Assembly (NCBI GenBank): GCA_030696695.1
Contig: JAUYRP010000021.1
Coordinates: 248,001-312,000 of the forward strand
Direction of reading: 5' to 3'
Length of the DNA stretch: 64,000 nt
Source: Methylophilus sp.
Lineage (GTDB): Bacteria > Pseudomonadota > Gammaproteobacteria > Burkholderiales > Methylophilaceae
Part shown: positions 34,713 to 45,024 of the stretch, one piece after another
Position numbering within the stretch: the first letter of the stretch is position 1
How the letters are laid out: every line of letters begins with the position of its first letter
Made by a program: the position numbers and the translations under genes
The notes under the pieces: model-generated
What the model saw: the letters and a program-made list of their open reading frames with translations, nothing else
The model's database searches: none
What the model was told of the DNA's origin: nothing

Positions 34713-37700
34713 CCTGTTTATACAAAAATGCTTCTAACTCATTCACTGGCAATGGTTTACTAAACAAATAGCCTTGCACTTCATCACAATGTTGTTGCTG
34801 TAAAAATGCTAGTTGACCTGCGGTTTCCACACCCTCAGCAATGGTTTTCAAACCCAGACTACGCGCTAAATTAATAATCGCAATCACAATCGCTTTATCT
34901 TCCTCATCGGTGCTGATGTCTCGCACAAAAGATTGATCTATTTTAAGTTTGTACACTTTGAATTTTTTAAGGTGACTGAGTGAAGAATAGCCAGTGCCAA
35001 AATCATCAATCGACATGCGCACACCACGCTCATGCAGTGCATCCATAAAGGTAATAGCACCTTGCGGGTCATCTAAGGCGACCCCTTCCGTCAGCTCCAA
35101 CTCTAGATATTCTGGCGGCAAATCTTCTTCCTCAAGCGTTCTAGTCACCAAATTGGGTAGGCCAGGATCACGGAACTGCACCACCGATAAATTGACCGCC
35201 ATAATCATGGGAGGAAAACCAGCCTGTAACCAGCGCTTTGCTTGCCTCACAGCCTGCCGCAACACCCATTCACCAATACTCAAAATCAAACCACTGGCTT
35301 CAGCCAGCGGAATAAACTCTGAGGGAGACACCATACCCAACTCTGGATGATGCCAACGTAACAATGCCTCCACCCCAACGATGCGATTATCGGCCACATT
35401 GATTTGGGGCTGGTAATACACTTCCAACTGATTCAGTTGAATGGATTGACGCAACGCATTGACTAGTAATAAATTGCGTGCAGATTGGGTTTGCATGGTT
35501 GCGGTGTAAAAGCGATAACCGTTTCTGTTTTCCTGCTTGACCTTATACATCGCTACATCGGCATTTCTCAGCAAGGTCTCAAGCTCCGTTCCGTCGTCCG
35601 GAAACATTGCTATACCAATGGATGCAGTGACCGATAATTGATGGCTTTCTATACGCATTGGGCGCTCTATCGCCTGCAATAGTTTTTGTGCCACATGCAT
35701 AGCGGCATATTCGTCAGAGTTGGGTAGCATCAAAATAAATTCATCACCACCCAAGCGAGAAATCGTGTCTTCTTCACGCAATGCCGATTTAAAACGACTA
35801 GCCAGCTCAAGGAGTAATAAATCGCCGACACTATGACCAAGGCTATCATTCACGTCTTTAAAATGGTCAATATCCAAAAACATCAGTGCGATTTTTTCAT
35901 GACTACGTTGGGCAATGCTAATCGCATATCGCACGCGCTCACTCAGTTGATTGCGGTTAGGCAGGGCGGTCAATGCATCATAATTCGCTAAGTATTGAAT
36001 ACGCGCTTCTGACGTTTTACGCTCTGAAATATCACGAATAAACGCACTAAAGAACACCTCGCCCCCGCGTTTAATTTGCGCAATGGACAGCTCCACAGGA
36101 AACTCCACACCATCGCGCCTTAACGCAACAATTTCAATGAGTTTGCCGATGATATGACTTTGGCCCGAGGTGAGTAGCCGTCGCATGCCTTTGGCGTGTG
36201 CTTCGCGATGTATCTCTGGCACAATCAAATCACCTAATGATTTACCCATCGCCTCATGTCGGCGATAGCCAAAAATCCGTTCCGCTGCACCACTCCACTC
36301 CGTCACTACACCTTCTACGTTCATATTTACAACTGCATCTAACGAGTTTTCCAGCATTAGCCTAGAGCTCTCTTCGTTGTACTGTAAATTTTCCCTGTAA
36401 AGCTCACGTTCGGTTTCAATCTCAAACCGATCCAGTGCGAAATCAATATCAGTGGCCATTTCCTCTAACAACTGGCGCGCTTGTTCATCAAAGGCATTGA
36501 CCTCAGAGGAATACAAAGTAAAGGCGCCTATCACCTTACCTTTAAGATGCAAGGGCAATGAGGCAGAAGAACCCCAACCATAAATTGCGGCACGCTCACG
36601 CCAAGGTGCAGTCACTGGATCATTTTGATAATCTTGACACCAAAAGGGTTTATCTTCTCGCACCGCTGTTCCTGTTGGGCCATTACCTGAAGGGTCGCTA
36701 GGGTCTGTTGAAATATAAATGTTATTTAGATACGCAGTCGCCTCTCCATACGAAGCCATCGGAAAGATTTCTTGATTGTGCGCATCAAGTAAACCTATCC
36801 ATGCCAGCTTGGCGCCGCCGTAGACCACGGCTACTTTGCAAATTTGTGGGAATAACTCTGCCTGACTGGTACATCGGACAATTGACTGATTGCATTGGCT
36901 CAGTGCGGCATACAATTGCGTCAATCGCTCATTGTGCTTTTTTGCGGCTTTCTCATCGGCATCAATTTTTGCTAGATTCATTTGCGTTTCAGATAGCCAA
37001 TCCATCACACTTCCGGACATCCCTTTCGGCACCGGGATAGGCGTAGCAATATCACCACGCCCTAACCGAAATATATGCTCGTGCAAATCATCTACCGCTG
37101 CACCGAGTGTATGACGCAATGCGTTATAGGTGCCCCACAACAACCAAAGTAGCAGTAAGCCAAACACCATAAATACCCATCTAAGCATTTCAGCTGACTT
37201 CAAGGCGCTAACCACCGCATCATGTGTACGCTTATCCATCATCTTGTTGAATTCATCGATGGGTTGCATGATGCCCGCTTTTGCCTGATAGTAAGTTTGA
37301 TCATGCAACAGCAATGCGGCTTGTGCGCGAATTGCATCTGTGACTGGTGATGCGGATTCAATTATTTCCATGGCCCTAAATTCAATTTGCGTGAGCGCAT
37401 CGGAATTCGCTTTGGCTTCTGCCAGTTTGGCAAACTCTTCAGGGGTGAATCCTTGTTCGCTCATCAGTTGCAACAAAGGTACTTTCTGATTACTGAGCGG
37501 CCGTGGGCGCTTGTTGTCTGTGAGTACTAAATCCCAGTAAATCCCTTGATAATTCATTGGTCGATAGGCATCGCCATTGCGTATATCAAGCACTTCTTGA
37601 AAGTGCGCTTTGTAAATCGGATCACCCGTTTGCACATAACTACGCACCATACGGGTTAAGTCTTCTGAAGATTGGCGCAATTCATCCGCCAATTGAAATG

Positions 37701-37833
37701 AAGTGATGCGTAGACTATTGACGCGATCGACTTGTTTTTCAGCGTAAACGTACATGGCAAATGCAATGACTACCACTACAAACGAAACGAGTGTGAATAA
37801 CACGTAACGCGAAAATGCAGAAACTGGCCTCAA
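34699..37833 (-). CDS. Membrane GAF-PAS-GGDEF-EAL c-di-GMP protein
   Basis: A 1044-residue protein. Transmembrane helices at about 10-29 and 215-236 flank a periplasmic helical domain of some 185 residues. A HAMP-like linker leads to a GAF domain (about 300-470), a PAS domain (about 485-605, ending SAFIRDISERK), a GGDEF domain with intact GGDEF (695-699) and RxxD inhibitory site (686-689), and an EAL domain with EAL (822-824), ELTEG, DDFGTGYSSL and IAEGVET. Both cyclase and phosphodiesterase motifs look intact, so the direction of activity depends on the inputs. It is monocistronic. Confidence 0.93.
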   Translation of the reverse strand: MRPVSAFSRYVLFTLVSFVVVVIAFAMYVYAEKQVDRVNSLRITSFQLADELRQSSEDLTRMVRSYVQTGDPIYKAHFQEVLDIRNGDAYRPMNYQGIYWDLVLTDNKRPRPLSNQKVPLLQLMSEQGFTPEEFAKLAEAKANSDALTQIEFRAMEIIESASPVTDAIRAQAALLLHDQTYYQAKAGIMQPIDEFNKMMDKRTHDAVVSALKSAEMLRWVFMVFGLLLLWLLWGTYNALRHTLGAAVDDLHEHIFRLGRGDIATPIPVPKGMSGSVMDWLSETQMNLAKIDADEKAAKKHNERLTQLYAALSQCNQSIVRCTSQAELFPQICKVAVVYGGAKLAWIGLLDAHNQEIFPMASYGEATAYLNNIYISTDPSDPSGNGPTGTAVREDKPFWCQDYQNDPVTAPWRERAAIYGWGSSASLPLHLKGKVIGAFTLYSSEVNAFDEQARQLLEEMATDIDFALDRFEIETERELYRENLQYNEESSRLMLENSLDAVVNMNVEGVVTEWSGAAERIFGYRRHEAMGKSLGDLIVPEIHREAHAKGMRRLLTSGQSHIIGKLIEIVALRRDGVEFPVELSIAQIKRGGEVFFSAFIRDISERKTSEARIQYLANYDALTALPNRNQLSERVRYAISIAQRSHEKIALMFLDIDHFKDVNDSLGHSVGDLLLLELASRFKSALREEDTISRLGGDEFILMLPNSDEYAAMHVAQKLLQAIERPMRIESHQLSVTASIGIAMFPDDGTELETLLRNADVAMYKVKQENRNGYRFYTATMQTQSARNLLLVNALRQSIQLNQLEVYYQPQINVADNRIVGVEALLRWHHPELGMVSPSEFIPLAEASGLILSIGEWVLRQAVRQAKRWLQAGFPPMIMAVNLSVVQFRDPGLPNLVTRTLEEEDLPPEYLELELTEGVALDDPQGAITFMDALHERGVRMSIDDFGTGYSSLSHLKKFKVYKLKIDQSFVRDISTDEEDKAIVIAIINLARSLGLKTIAEGVETAGQLAFLQQQHCDEVQGYLFSKPLPVNELEAFLYKQANQF

Positions 37834-38144
37834 TTAAAACGTCCCATCCATCTAAAATCTAGCTATCTTGGTTGCTACAGCCTACTTTACTCTATGCAGC
37901 GCAGATACAAAAGCAAAAGCAGCGCTTAATGCTTAGCTCTACTGGGTCAATATCCATCATTGAGCATGCGCACTGTATGAATTTTCAGTTGAAAATGTTG
38001 GTGCATTATCACATGATGGCGATGGCAAACTCGCTTAGTTTATTTGCAAGTATCATCAGTCAGGATATAATGGATAGCAAATAAATTGCTACCAATGCAT
38101 TTTCTGTTATTCCATTAATGTGCTAGACATGACTGTGTGCCTCC
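37834..38144. other. Divergent intergenic region
   Basis: A 311-base spacer between the GAF-PAS-GGDEF-EAL gene (leftward) and the MarR gene (rightward); it holds both promoters. A 70-codon rightward frame (37872-38084) starts with TTG, lacks a binding site and looks like chance. No strong palindrome typical of a MarR operator was found. Confidence 0.5.
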
Positions 38145-38639
38145 ATGACCAATACCTCCCCTACATTTGAACAAACACCACAAGACGCTCGCAGCGTGCT
38201 CAAGAAATTCCGGCTGATTTACGGCACAGTCAAGCAACACTTTCGTGAAGTAGAAGAGCATTGTGGGATATCAGGTTCGCAGTTGTGGTTACTACAAGAA
38301 ATCCACAACAGTCCCAATATTGGCGTATCGAATCTTGCCAGCCGTTTATCCATTCACCAATCTACCTGTAGCCAATTAGTAGAAAAACTTTCTAAAGCAA
38401 AACTGATTATTAAAGTACGTAGCGCGGAAGACCAACGCCGGGTTGGACTGCGCACAACAGACGCTGCAATTACATTATTGGCTAAAGCGCCAACCCCTGC
38501 AGAAGGCGTGTTACCTGAAGCATTGAATACCATGTCACAGGATGTATTAGTACAGTTAGATACTGCGCTGGAGAAGGTAATTGCGCAGCTCAGTGTGCGC
38601 AACAATAAGCTAGAAGCACTTCCTCTGTCTGAAATGTAA
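38145..38639 (+). CDS. MarR-family transcriptional regulator
   Basis: A 164-residue regulator with the winged helix of MarR proteins (GVSNLASRLSIHQSTCSQLV, then the wing RSAEDQRRVGLRTTDAA). An N-terminal helix and a C-terminal helix (DVLVQLDTALEKVIAQL) give the dimer interface. It ends four bases before the convergent mscS stop. Its most likely target is itself or the divergent c-di-GMP gene; ligand unknown. Its C-terminal style resembles the fragment at 5085-5228. Confidence 0.88.
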   Translation: MTNTSPTFEQTPQDARSVLKKFRLIYGTVKQHFREVEEHCGISGSQLWLLQEIHNSPNIGVSNLASRLSIHQSTCSQLVEKLSKAKLIIKVRSAEDQRRVGLRTTDAAITLLAKAPTPAEGVLPEALNTMSQDVLVQLDTALEKVIAQLSVRNNKLEALPLSEM

Positions 38640-38643
38640 TTCG

Positions 38644-39543
38644 CTAGCCCCTAGCGATACGTAATGCAGGCGCTGTACCTTCACGGCTCTCACCTGGGTA
38701 GAGTGTTAAATGTGGGTATGGAATTTCAATATTGTGTTTTTCAAACGCATATTTAATACGCCTGAAATATTCTCTTCTTACCGTCCACTGCTCTAAAGGC
38801 AACACCTTGAATCGGCAACGTACAATCACTGCCGAATCATCAAACCGGTCTACGCCAGCCATTTCTAAAGGCGTGAGTATTTTCGCAGAATATATTTCGT
38901 CACGATAAAGCTCATCGCCCACTTGTTGCATGACCTCAATGACCGTATTGATATCCTCACGATAGGCCACCCCAATATCAATCACAGATTGTGCATAATC
39001 GCGACTCTTATTGGTGACGGTGGTGATGATGCCATTGGGCACATAATGCACATCCCCATCGTAATCACGCATACGAATGTGGCGTAGAGTTACTTCTTCG
39101 ACAAACCCCGCTTTATCGCCAGCTTCTACGACATCACCTTGTCTAATTTGATTTTCTAGCAAGATAAAAAAGCCATTGAAGTAATCTTTAATTAAACTTT
39201 GTGCGCCAAAACCTACCGCCAACCCCACCACACCTGCAGCCCCTAAAATGGGTGCAATTGAAATACCAATTTCATTTAAGATTTCAATCACTGTTACAGC
39301 ATAAATAATCACCGTCAGTACATAGCGCATAACTCGGCACATGGTATCCACACGTTTACTTTCTTCCAGATTATCACCAGCGCGATAATTGAGATGGACC
39401 CTGACATTTTTGATGAGATTACCTGTGAGTTTAAGCAAGATAAACGCAACTAGAAGGATCACCAGCACTTTAATCACGCCATGCGCAATCAATAAAAAAT
39501 GCGCATAATCGGTAAACCCTAACTGTTTAATCATTTGCTCCAT
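38644..39543 (-). CDS. mscS: MscS-type mechanosensitive channel
   Basis: A 299-residue MscS channel: three N-terminal helices, pore helix (ILGAAGVVGLAVGFGAQSLI), then the beta domain (FFILLENQIRQGDVVEAGDK, with GFVEEVTLRHIRMRDYDGDV) and C-terminal domain. It opens on membrane tension to release solutes on hypo-osmotic shock. It lies 33 bases downstream of the amylosucrase gene in the same direction, so it probably belongs to the sucrose operon; this fits sucrose as a compatible solute that must be discharged when salinity falls. Confidence 0.93.
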   Translation of the reverse strand: MEQMIKQLGFTDYAHFLLIAHGVIKVLVILLVAFILLKLTGNLIKNVRVHLNYRAGDNLEESKRVDTMCRVMRYVLTVIIYAVTVIEILNEIGISIAPILGAAGVVGLAVGFGAQSLIKDYFNGFFILLENQIRQGDVVEAGDKAGFVEEVTLRHIRMRDYDGDVHYVPNGIITTVTNKSRDYAQSVIDIGVAYREDINTVIEVMQQVGDELYRDEIYSAKILTPLEMAGVDRFDDSAVIVRCRFKVLPLEQWTVRREYFRRIKYAFEKHNIEIPYPHLTLYPGESREGTAPALRIARG

Positions 39544-39576
39544 TCGGTTTATTTCCCTTTCTATTGTCAGATGCGC

Positions 39577-41529
39577 TTAAGTGTTTAACCAGTAAAATCC
39601 CAACGCAGGGATTTCAATGTGTGCGTGATCGATTGCAACCATCTCTCCCGAGAATGCGTCTTTCACAGACTCTTGCATCAAAAATCCTTTTTTCTGCAAG
39701 CTAGAGACATCCATCACCTGTGGTTGAATATCAAAATTACATAACACCAAAATACGCGCTTTGGTATCAACTAGACTAAAGCGAGAATAAGCAAACACAT
39801 GTGGGTTATCTACTGCTAGCAATTCACGATTGTTGTGGTCTGCAAAGGCATCAATTTCTTTACGAATAGCAATCATCTTTTTGAGTGCGGTGAATATTTG
39901 AAATTGCACGGTACCCACAACTTTTCGTTGCTCCGCATTTGCCCAACTCATGGTAGGTCGATGAATCCAGCGTGCATCCTCTTTTTTTGCATCATGACCC
40001 AAGTAGGAGGCATCATTCAGCATACCGATCGCATCACCGTAGTAAATAAGCGGAATACCCCCAAACGACATAATCACGCTATGCAATAAGACAATGACAC
40101 GAATGCTCGCTTGTATTGCCACTTCATCACCAGTTTCCAATGCTGCCTCTAACCCAGCTAATGAGGCCAATGAACCTGCAATTCTTGCATCTCCATTTTT
40201 GAGGTTATGTCCAAAAGGAATACCTCTCGCTAAGGAGTCTGGATGTGCGCCAGTAAAATAATCCAGAATAAATTTACGGTGTGCTTTAGGCTCATATCCA
40301 GCGCGCACAATGTCTAGGTCATCAAAGCCCAAGCCAATATCGTCGTGACAACGAATATAATTCAGCCAAGTTGCGCGCTCTAATTTATCGGGAATACTTT
40401 GGATACCGTGATTCAATAACTTGGTATTTTTGGTGGCTACGGCATCCCACAACAACGCCATCAACGTTGCGTTATACGCAATCTCACACTCTTTTGCATT
40501 AATCGCATCTTCGCCAAAATATTTAGTGACTTCCACCGGTGCAACAATGGCTTCTGCAATAAACAGCGCACCGGGTGCGGTCACTTGGCAGCAATCTTTC
40601 ATCAGCTGCAAAATCAAGTGTGCTTCACGCTCATTCTGGCTGTTGCTGCCCATTTTCTTCCAGAGAAAGGCCACCGCATCCAAACGAATAATGTCGGCAC
40701 CTTTGTTTGCCCAGAACAAAATAATATCGACCATTTCAATCAACACAGCGGGATTTTTGTAATTGAGATCCCACTGATATTGGTTGAATACGGTCATTAC
40801 CCACTTGTTCATCTCTGCATTCCAAGTGAAGTTACCCGGCGCAGTTTCTGGAAAGATTTCAGGCAAGGTTTCTTCATAGACGTCCGGAATCAGCCTATCC
40901 TCAAATACATGGTAGTAATCTTGGTACTGGGCATCGCCTTGTTTAGCAGCCATAGCCCACGCGTGTTGATCTGAAGTGTGATTGACCACAACATCTAACA
41001 CCAACAGCATTTCTCTTGTTTTCATGCTGGTAACAAGCGCATCTAAATCATCAAGCGTGCCCACTTCTGGGTCAATTTTTCTAAAGTTCTTCACGGCATA
41101 TCCGCCGTCATTTTTATCTTTTGGACATTCCAATATCGGCATGATATGCAACATATTCACGCCCAATTCTTGCAGATAAGACAAATGCTGTTTTAGCCCG
41201 TCTAGATTTTCTGCAAACTCTTTGCAATACACCGCATAGCCAACCCAGCGTTGATGTAAGAACCAGTCATGCTCTTTTTCTCTTTCAAAATCCAGTGCTT
41301 TAAGCGCATCAGAGCGTTCGATATATGACAATGCCAGCGTCTTTACCAACACATAGAGTTGTTCTTTAAAATCTGGTCTATGCCCATATAACTGGAAAAA
41401 CAATGTATAGATGGCATAGAAATTAGCACCTAAACGAATATAGAAGTGTTGCAGATTTTTGGATTTTATTTCCGGCGCCAACCGAAGCAAAATGTCATTC
41501 AATATGGAATGGGAGACTTGCTCATACAT
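39577..41529 (-). CDS. ams: Amylosucrase (GH13)
   Basis: A 650-residue GH13 enzyme of the amylosucrase subfamily, which cleaves sucrose and transfers glucose to alpha-glucan, releasing fructose. The helical N-terminal domain (1 to about 90) is characteristic. Catalytic residues are visible: nucleophile Asp284 in IIRLDAVAF, acid/base Glu326 in FIAEAIV, and His395-Asp396 in IRCHDDIG; VVNHTSD marks conserved region I. It lacks a signal peptide, so acts in the cytoplasm. The ATG overlaps the end of the sucrose-phosphate synthase gene. In methylotroph clusters this gene recycles sucrose to glycogen. Confidence 0.92.
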   Translation of the reverse strand: MYEQVSHSILNDILLRLAPEIKSKNLQHFYIRLGANFYAIYTLFFQLYGHRPDFKEQLYVLVKTLALSYIERSDALKALDFEREKEHDWFLHQRWVGYAVYCKEFAENLDGLKQHLSYLQELGVNMLHIMPILECPKDKNDGGYAVKNFRKIDPEVGTLDDLDALVTSMKTREMLLVLDVVVNHTSDQHAWAMAAKQGDAQYQDYYHVFEDRLIPDVYEETLPEIFPETAPGNFTWNAEMNKWVMTVFNQYQWDLNYKNPAVLIEMVDIILFWANKGADIIRLDAVAFLWKKMGSNSQNEREAHLILQLMKDCCQVTAPGALFIAEAIVAPVEVTKYFGEDAINAKECEIAYNATLMALLWDAVATKNTKLLNHGIQSIPDKLERATWLNYIRCHDDIGLGFDDLDIVRAGYEPKAHRKFILDYFTGAHPDSLARGIPFGHNLKNGDARIAGSLASLAGLEAALETGDEVAIQASIRVIVLLHSVIMSFGGIPLIYYGDAIGMLNDASYLGHDAKKEDARWIHRPTMSWANAEQRKVVGTVQFQIFTALKKMIAIRKEIDAFADHNNRELLAVDNPHVFAYSRFSLVDTKARILVLCNFDIQPQVMDVSSLQKKGFLMQESVKDAFSGEMVAIDHAHIEIPALGFYWLNT

Positions 41530-43735
41530 GGGCTAAATCCTTTTGTTTTGCTGCAAGCAAGTGTGACAATTTAGGTTGGTAGTGGGCAATCCCTTCCATA
41601 ATGCCTGCCGCATAATGCGCTTTGGCAAAGTAGACTTGTGTGCCATCTCTTAAATGCGCGATTTCCTGACTGTGATTACCTACGACAATCGCCAAGGTAT
41701 CACCCAGCAACATTTCAATGTCATTACCTGAATCACCAGCCACTAAACAATGTTCAACAGGCAAGCTCCATTTGTATGAAAAATAACGGATAGCATGTCC
41801 TTTGGATGCCCGAATTGGCAACACATCTAAAAACTCTTCATGCGAATAAATTAATTGAGCGTGCAGTTTCTTCTCATTTAAATAGGCTTTAAGCGTTTCA
41901 ATGTCAGGCATATTGGCAGGATTCACCAAATAACTGATCTTGAACTCCCTTTGATTTTCTGGCGTTTGCAGTGTTAATTCTGGGAACGCAGACAACGCTT
42001 CGGCTAGGGCATCACGCCGCCACAAATAGCGGATATGCGCAGCCCAGCCTAAATCGGGCACTAAGCGACTGCCATAATGAATTTCCGTGCCCACGGAGCT
42101 AATAATGACATCTGGCGTGCGCACATGATGCCGCTTGAGAATGGCCACAGCACTATCGATTGGGCGCCCAGTTGCCACACCAAACACAAGCTTGCCACGC
42201 TGTTGCGCTAACCAGTCACCCAGTGCATTCAATGCAACTTTATCGCCTACTAAGGTATTGTCTATATCGCTGATGAGGGCCGCATTTGCGGAGGAGATAT
42301 AGTTTTTTTCTGGAGGAGAATAAATAGCTTGCTGTTTGCGTAATCGCTTCAAATCTTTGCGTAGCAAACGACGCACCTCTTTCAAATACTTCTCGACATG
42401 CGCGGTCCAACTATAGTGGCGCCATACACCGACAATGCCACTATTGGCAAACTGACGCCACCTTTTTTTATCTTCAATCACGTATAACAATGCGCTGGCA
42501 ATTGCATCGCTATCCAATGTATTCGTCACCAGCCCATTGCGACAATTGCCGATAATATCGCGTGGGCCACCGTCATCGGGTGCAACAATAGGCAAGCCAC
42601 TTGCAGCCGCTTCTATCAACGTTAAACCAAAAGGTTCTGTCAGTGCCGGGTTAACAAACACGCCTTTCTTTTTGGCCGCAAGGCGATATAGCTCAGGGAT
42701 TTCTTCTTGTGAGAAATGTTTAGGAATCGCAACTTTTCCCCACAGATTATAAAAATCCACATCGGCCAACAAGCCAGTCAGAATTTGCTTTTGCCCTTCT
42801 TCCAACTGATTAATATGCTCTCTAGAACCTGCCACAATCAGCAAATTTGCCTTGGCTTGTAAACTTTTATTCTCGCCATAGGCTTTCAACAGCCCATGGA
42901 TATTTTTCCTACTGTCCGGCCTAGATATCGCCACAATCAACGGTTTATCTGCATCGGCAAAATAGGCGTCTATCTCATGCTGCATCTGTGAAATCGCTTG
43001 TCTGCGCATAGGTGGCGAAAACTGTGAGGTATCAATGCCAGGCGGAATCACTTTAAAACGTGCATCGGCAACATGCTGGTACATACCATACTGTTCATGG
43101 ATTTCTTGCTGCGTGCTGGTGACTACCAGAGATGAGTGCTTGATGACCGCTTCCTCAGTGGCAATACGTCGCGCAAAATTAAACTGCTTTTCAATTGTTG
43201 AGGCTTTGCGTCCATTCGCCAGCATTCTTGCTTGCTTAGGTCTGCCCAAAGAATGCCCAGTATGAATCAGCGGCACACCTAACAGCAACGAGAGCTGTTC
43301 GCCTACATAGCCGGCATCGGCATAATGCGTGTGAATAAAATCTGGTAACCGCGCTTGTAGGCGCAAGAAATTTAAGCATTTATCTACGGCTTGGTCTAAA
43401 TGTGGCCATAGGCTTTCTTTGCGTAGATATCGCTTTGGGCCAAACTGTATCCGAACAATACGACACCCTGCCGATACAGGCTCTTCTGGTTTCGCATAAT
43501 CATCCGCTACGGTAGCGTCTTCAATTAAACGTGTGACGACATCAATTTTTTCCACATCACCATGCAGTGAAAGCTGCTTGGCCAGCTCAATGACATACTT
43601 GGTTTGACCACCGGTGTCATTGTCTTTGCCAAGCTCTAAGTGTTCAGCACGAATCAACCCATGCAAACTAATCATCAAGACATAAAGCGGCTTGGCTTGA
43701 CTGGTGATTTCTTGACGAGTGATGTCTTGGCTCAT
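41522..43735 (-). CDS. sps: Sucrose-phosphate synthase with C-terminal sucrose-phosphatase domain
   Basis: A 737-residue bidomain enzyme. Residues 1 to about 465 form a GT4 glycosyltransferase (GKDNDTGGQTKYVIELA; ISRPDSRKN; ExxxxxxxE in NPALTEPFGLTLIEAAASG) that joins UDP-glucose and fructose-6-phosphate. Residues about 480-735 form a HAD phosphatase with all four motifs: DIDNTLVGD (Asp490/Asp492), GVATGRP, a Lys in RASKGHAIRY, and AGDSGNDIEM. The phosphatase half therefore looks active, unlike the vestigial domain of plant SPS. I start at ATG 43735, which overlaps the fructokinase stop (ATGA). Confidence 0.93.
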   Translation of the reverse strand: MSQDITRQEITSQAKPLYVLMISLHGLIRAEHLELGKDNDTGGQTKYVIELAKQLSLHGDVEKIDVVTRLIEDATVADDYAKPEEPVSAGCRIVRIQFGPKRYLRKESLWPHLDQAVDKCLNFLRLQARLPDFIHTHYADAGYVGEQLSLLLGVPLIHTGHSLGRPKQARMLANGRKASTIEKQFNFARRIATEEAVIKHSSLVVTSTQQEIHEQYGMYQHVADARFKVIPPGIDTSQFSPPMRRQAISQMQHEIDAYFADADKPLIVAISRPDSRKNIHGLLKAYGENKSLQAKANLLIVAGSREHINQLEEGQKQILTGLLADVDFYNLWGKVAIPKHFSQEEIPELYRLAAKKKGVFVNPALTEPFGLTLIEAAASGLPIVAPDDGGPRDIIGNCRNGLVTNTLDSDAIASALLYVIEDKKRWRQFANSGIVGVWRHYSWTAHVEKYLKEVRRLLRKDLKRLRKQQAIYSPPEKNYISSANAALISDIDNTLVGDKVALNALGDWLAQQRGKLVFGVATGRPIDSAVAILKRHHVRTPDVIISSVGTEIHYGSRLVPDLGWAAHIRYLWRRDALAEALSAFPELTLQTPENQREFKISYLVNPANMPDIETLKAYLNEKKLHAQLIYSHEEFLDVLPIRASKGHAIRYFSYKWSLPVEHCLVAGDSGNDIEMLLGDTLAIVVGNHSQEIAHLRDGTQVYFAKAHYAAGIMEGIAHYQPKLSHLLAAKQKDLAHV

Positions 43736-44664
43736 AGTTGCCACGCTTGCTTAAACGGTTCATAAAACGTTAAGTCTTCTGGCACCGCACCGCGCACACC
43801 ACAAATAGCCGAGGCAAACGCATTGGCGCGCGCCAAGCGCTGCGCCACGGGCCAACCTTTCAATAACCCCACAATATACACAGCAGCAAAGGCATCGCCT
43901 GCGCCGACCGTATCAATTAAGTTGACGTTGCCTTCAGCTTTGGCATGCGTCACGTTGCCCTTATGGTTGATGGTCCAAGCGCCTTCTGCACCGTTGGTCA
44001 CAATCACTTCTTGTAGATCAAATTGCGATATCAGTTCGCTCGCTTTTGTGCGCAAATCTTGACCCGTAATCGAAAATGTATCCGCAACAATCTCCAGTTC
44101 ATCTTGGTTGAGTTTCAGAATATCGGCACGTTTGAGAGAGCGTGAAATGGTATGTTTGTTGTACCAAGGTTTACGTAAGTTAATGTCTAGAAAACGCGGA
44201 CTTTTGCCATCGCTTAAAAAACGATCCAATGCTAATCTTGATTTCACGCCACGCTGCGCCAATGTGCCAAAGTATGTGATTTCTGGCTTAATCGACATGG
44301 TGATCATGTGTGTCATGCCGGCATGAATAAAATCATAGGCTTGATCAGGCAAGATGTCATACGTCGCATTCCCTTGCGCCAAGGTCACTTTTACCTGACC
44401 CGTTGGATACACAGGGTCATGCTGCACCCCTATCGTATCCATATGTTTTGCGCTCATCTCCTGTAGCAACTCATCTTTGAGTGCGTCCTGACCAGTGCGA
44501 GTAATTAATACTGGATGAAAATGAAAGGCATTGAGATGCCTAGCCACGTTAAATGGCGCACCTCCCATGACATATTTATCAGGGAATACATCGGCAAGCA
44601 CTTCACCAAATAACGCAATGTCGGTGGAAGCCTGATGATTTGGCGTTGTAATTTCGCTTTTCAA
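43732..44664 (-). CDS. fruK: PfkB-family fructokinase
   Basis: A 310-residue ribokinase-family sugar kinase with VMGGAPFNVARHLNAF near the N-terminus and the C-terminal PfkB signature DTVGAGDAFAAVYIVGLLKG holding the catalytic Asp. It phosphorylates fructose, probably the fructose released by amylosucrase, returning it to sucrose-phosphate synthase or glycolysis. The start is TTG at 44664, supported by GAGGAG four to five bases upstream. It is the first gene of the fruK-sps-ams(-mscS) operon. Confidence 0.9.
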   Translation of the reverse strand: MKSEITTPNHQASTDIALFGEVLADVFPDKYVMGGAPFNVARHLNAFHFHPVLITRTGQDALKDELLQEMSAKHMDTIGVQHDPVYPTGQVKVTLAQGNATYDILPDQAYDFIHAGMTHMITMSIKPEITYFGTLAQRGVKSRLALDRFLSDGKSPRFLDINLRKPWYNKHTISRSLKRADILKLNQDELEIVADTFSITGQDLRTKASELISQFDLQEVIVTNGAEGAWTINHKGNVTHAKAEGNVNLIDTVGAGDAFAAVYIVGLLKGWPVAQRLARANAFASAICGVRGAVPEDLTFYEPFKQAWQL

Positions 44665-45024
44665 ATGTCTCCTCGTTCTACTTCACTAGAACCATCGTCC
44701 GATGGCCTCGCCATCTAAGTGCTGGTTATCAAATTGATATTAAGCTTTGGCTTGTTGGATAAGCGATGACGCAAACAAAGGTTGCTGAATACAGAGTTTA
44801 AGTGCTGACTGTGCCCGCTAATCAGCACAGTTTAAGTGTAGTGCATAAATTTAATTCACGCAAATAATATTTATATAAATATATATTGCCAAAGAATCAC
44901 ACTTTTAAAATAGCATTGCCTGCTAAGCCCGATTCTTGGCGCGTTAGCCATCCAAGCCCTTACGTTTTGAATGCACTCAAATAGTGCATAATATAGCCTT
45001 CCTTCATGTCCAATACTTCATCCA
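44665..45024. other. Divergent promoter region of the sucrose operon
   Basis: A 360-base spacer between fruK (leftward) and the HPP-CBS gene (rightward). A very AT-rich stretch at about 44850-44890 (with TATATAAATATATAT) is the likely fruK promoter zone. I see no confident operator or small gene. Confidence 0.5.

Noticed and set aside
37872-38084. 70-codon plus-strand frame upstream of MarR
   Set aside because: TTG start, no binding site, odd composition; it lies in the divergent promoter region.
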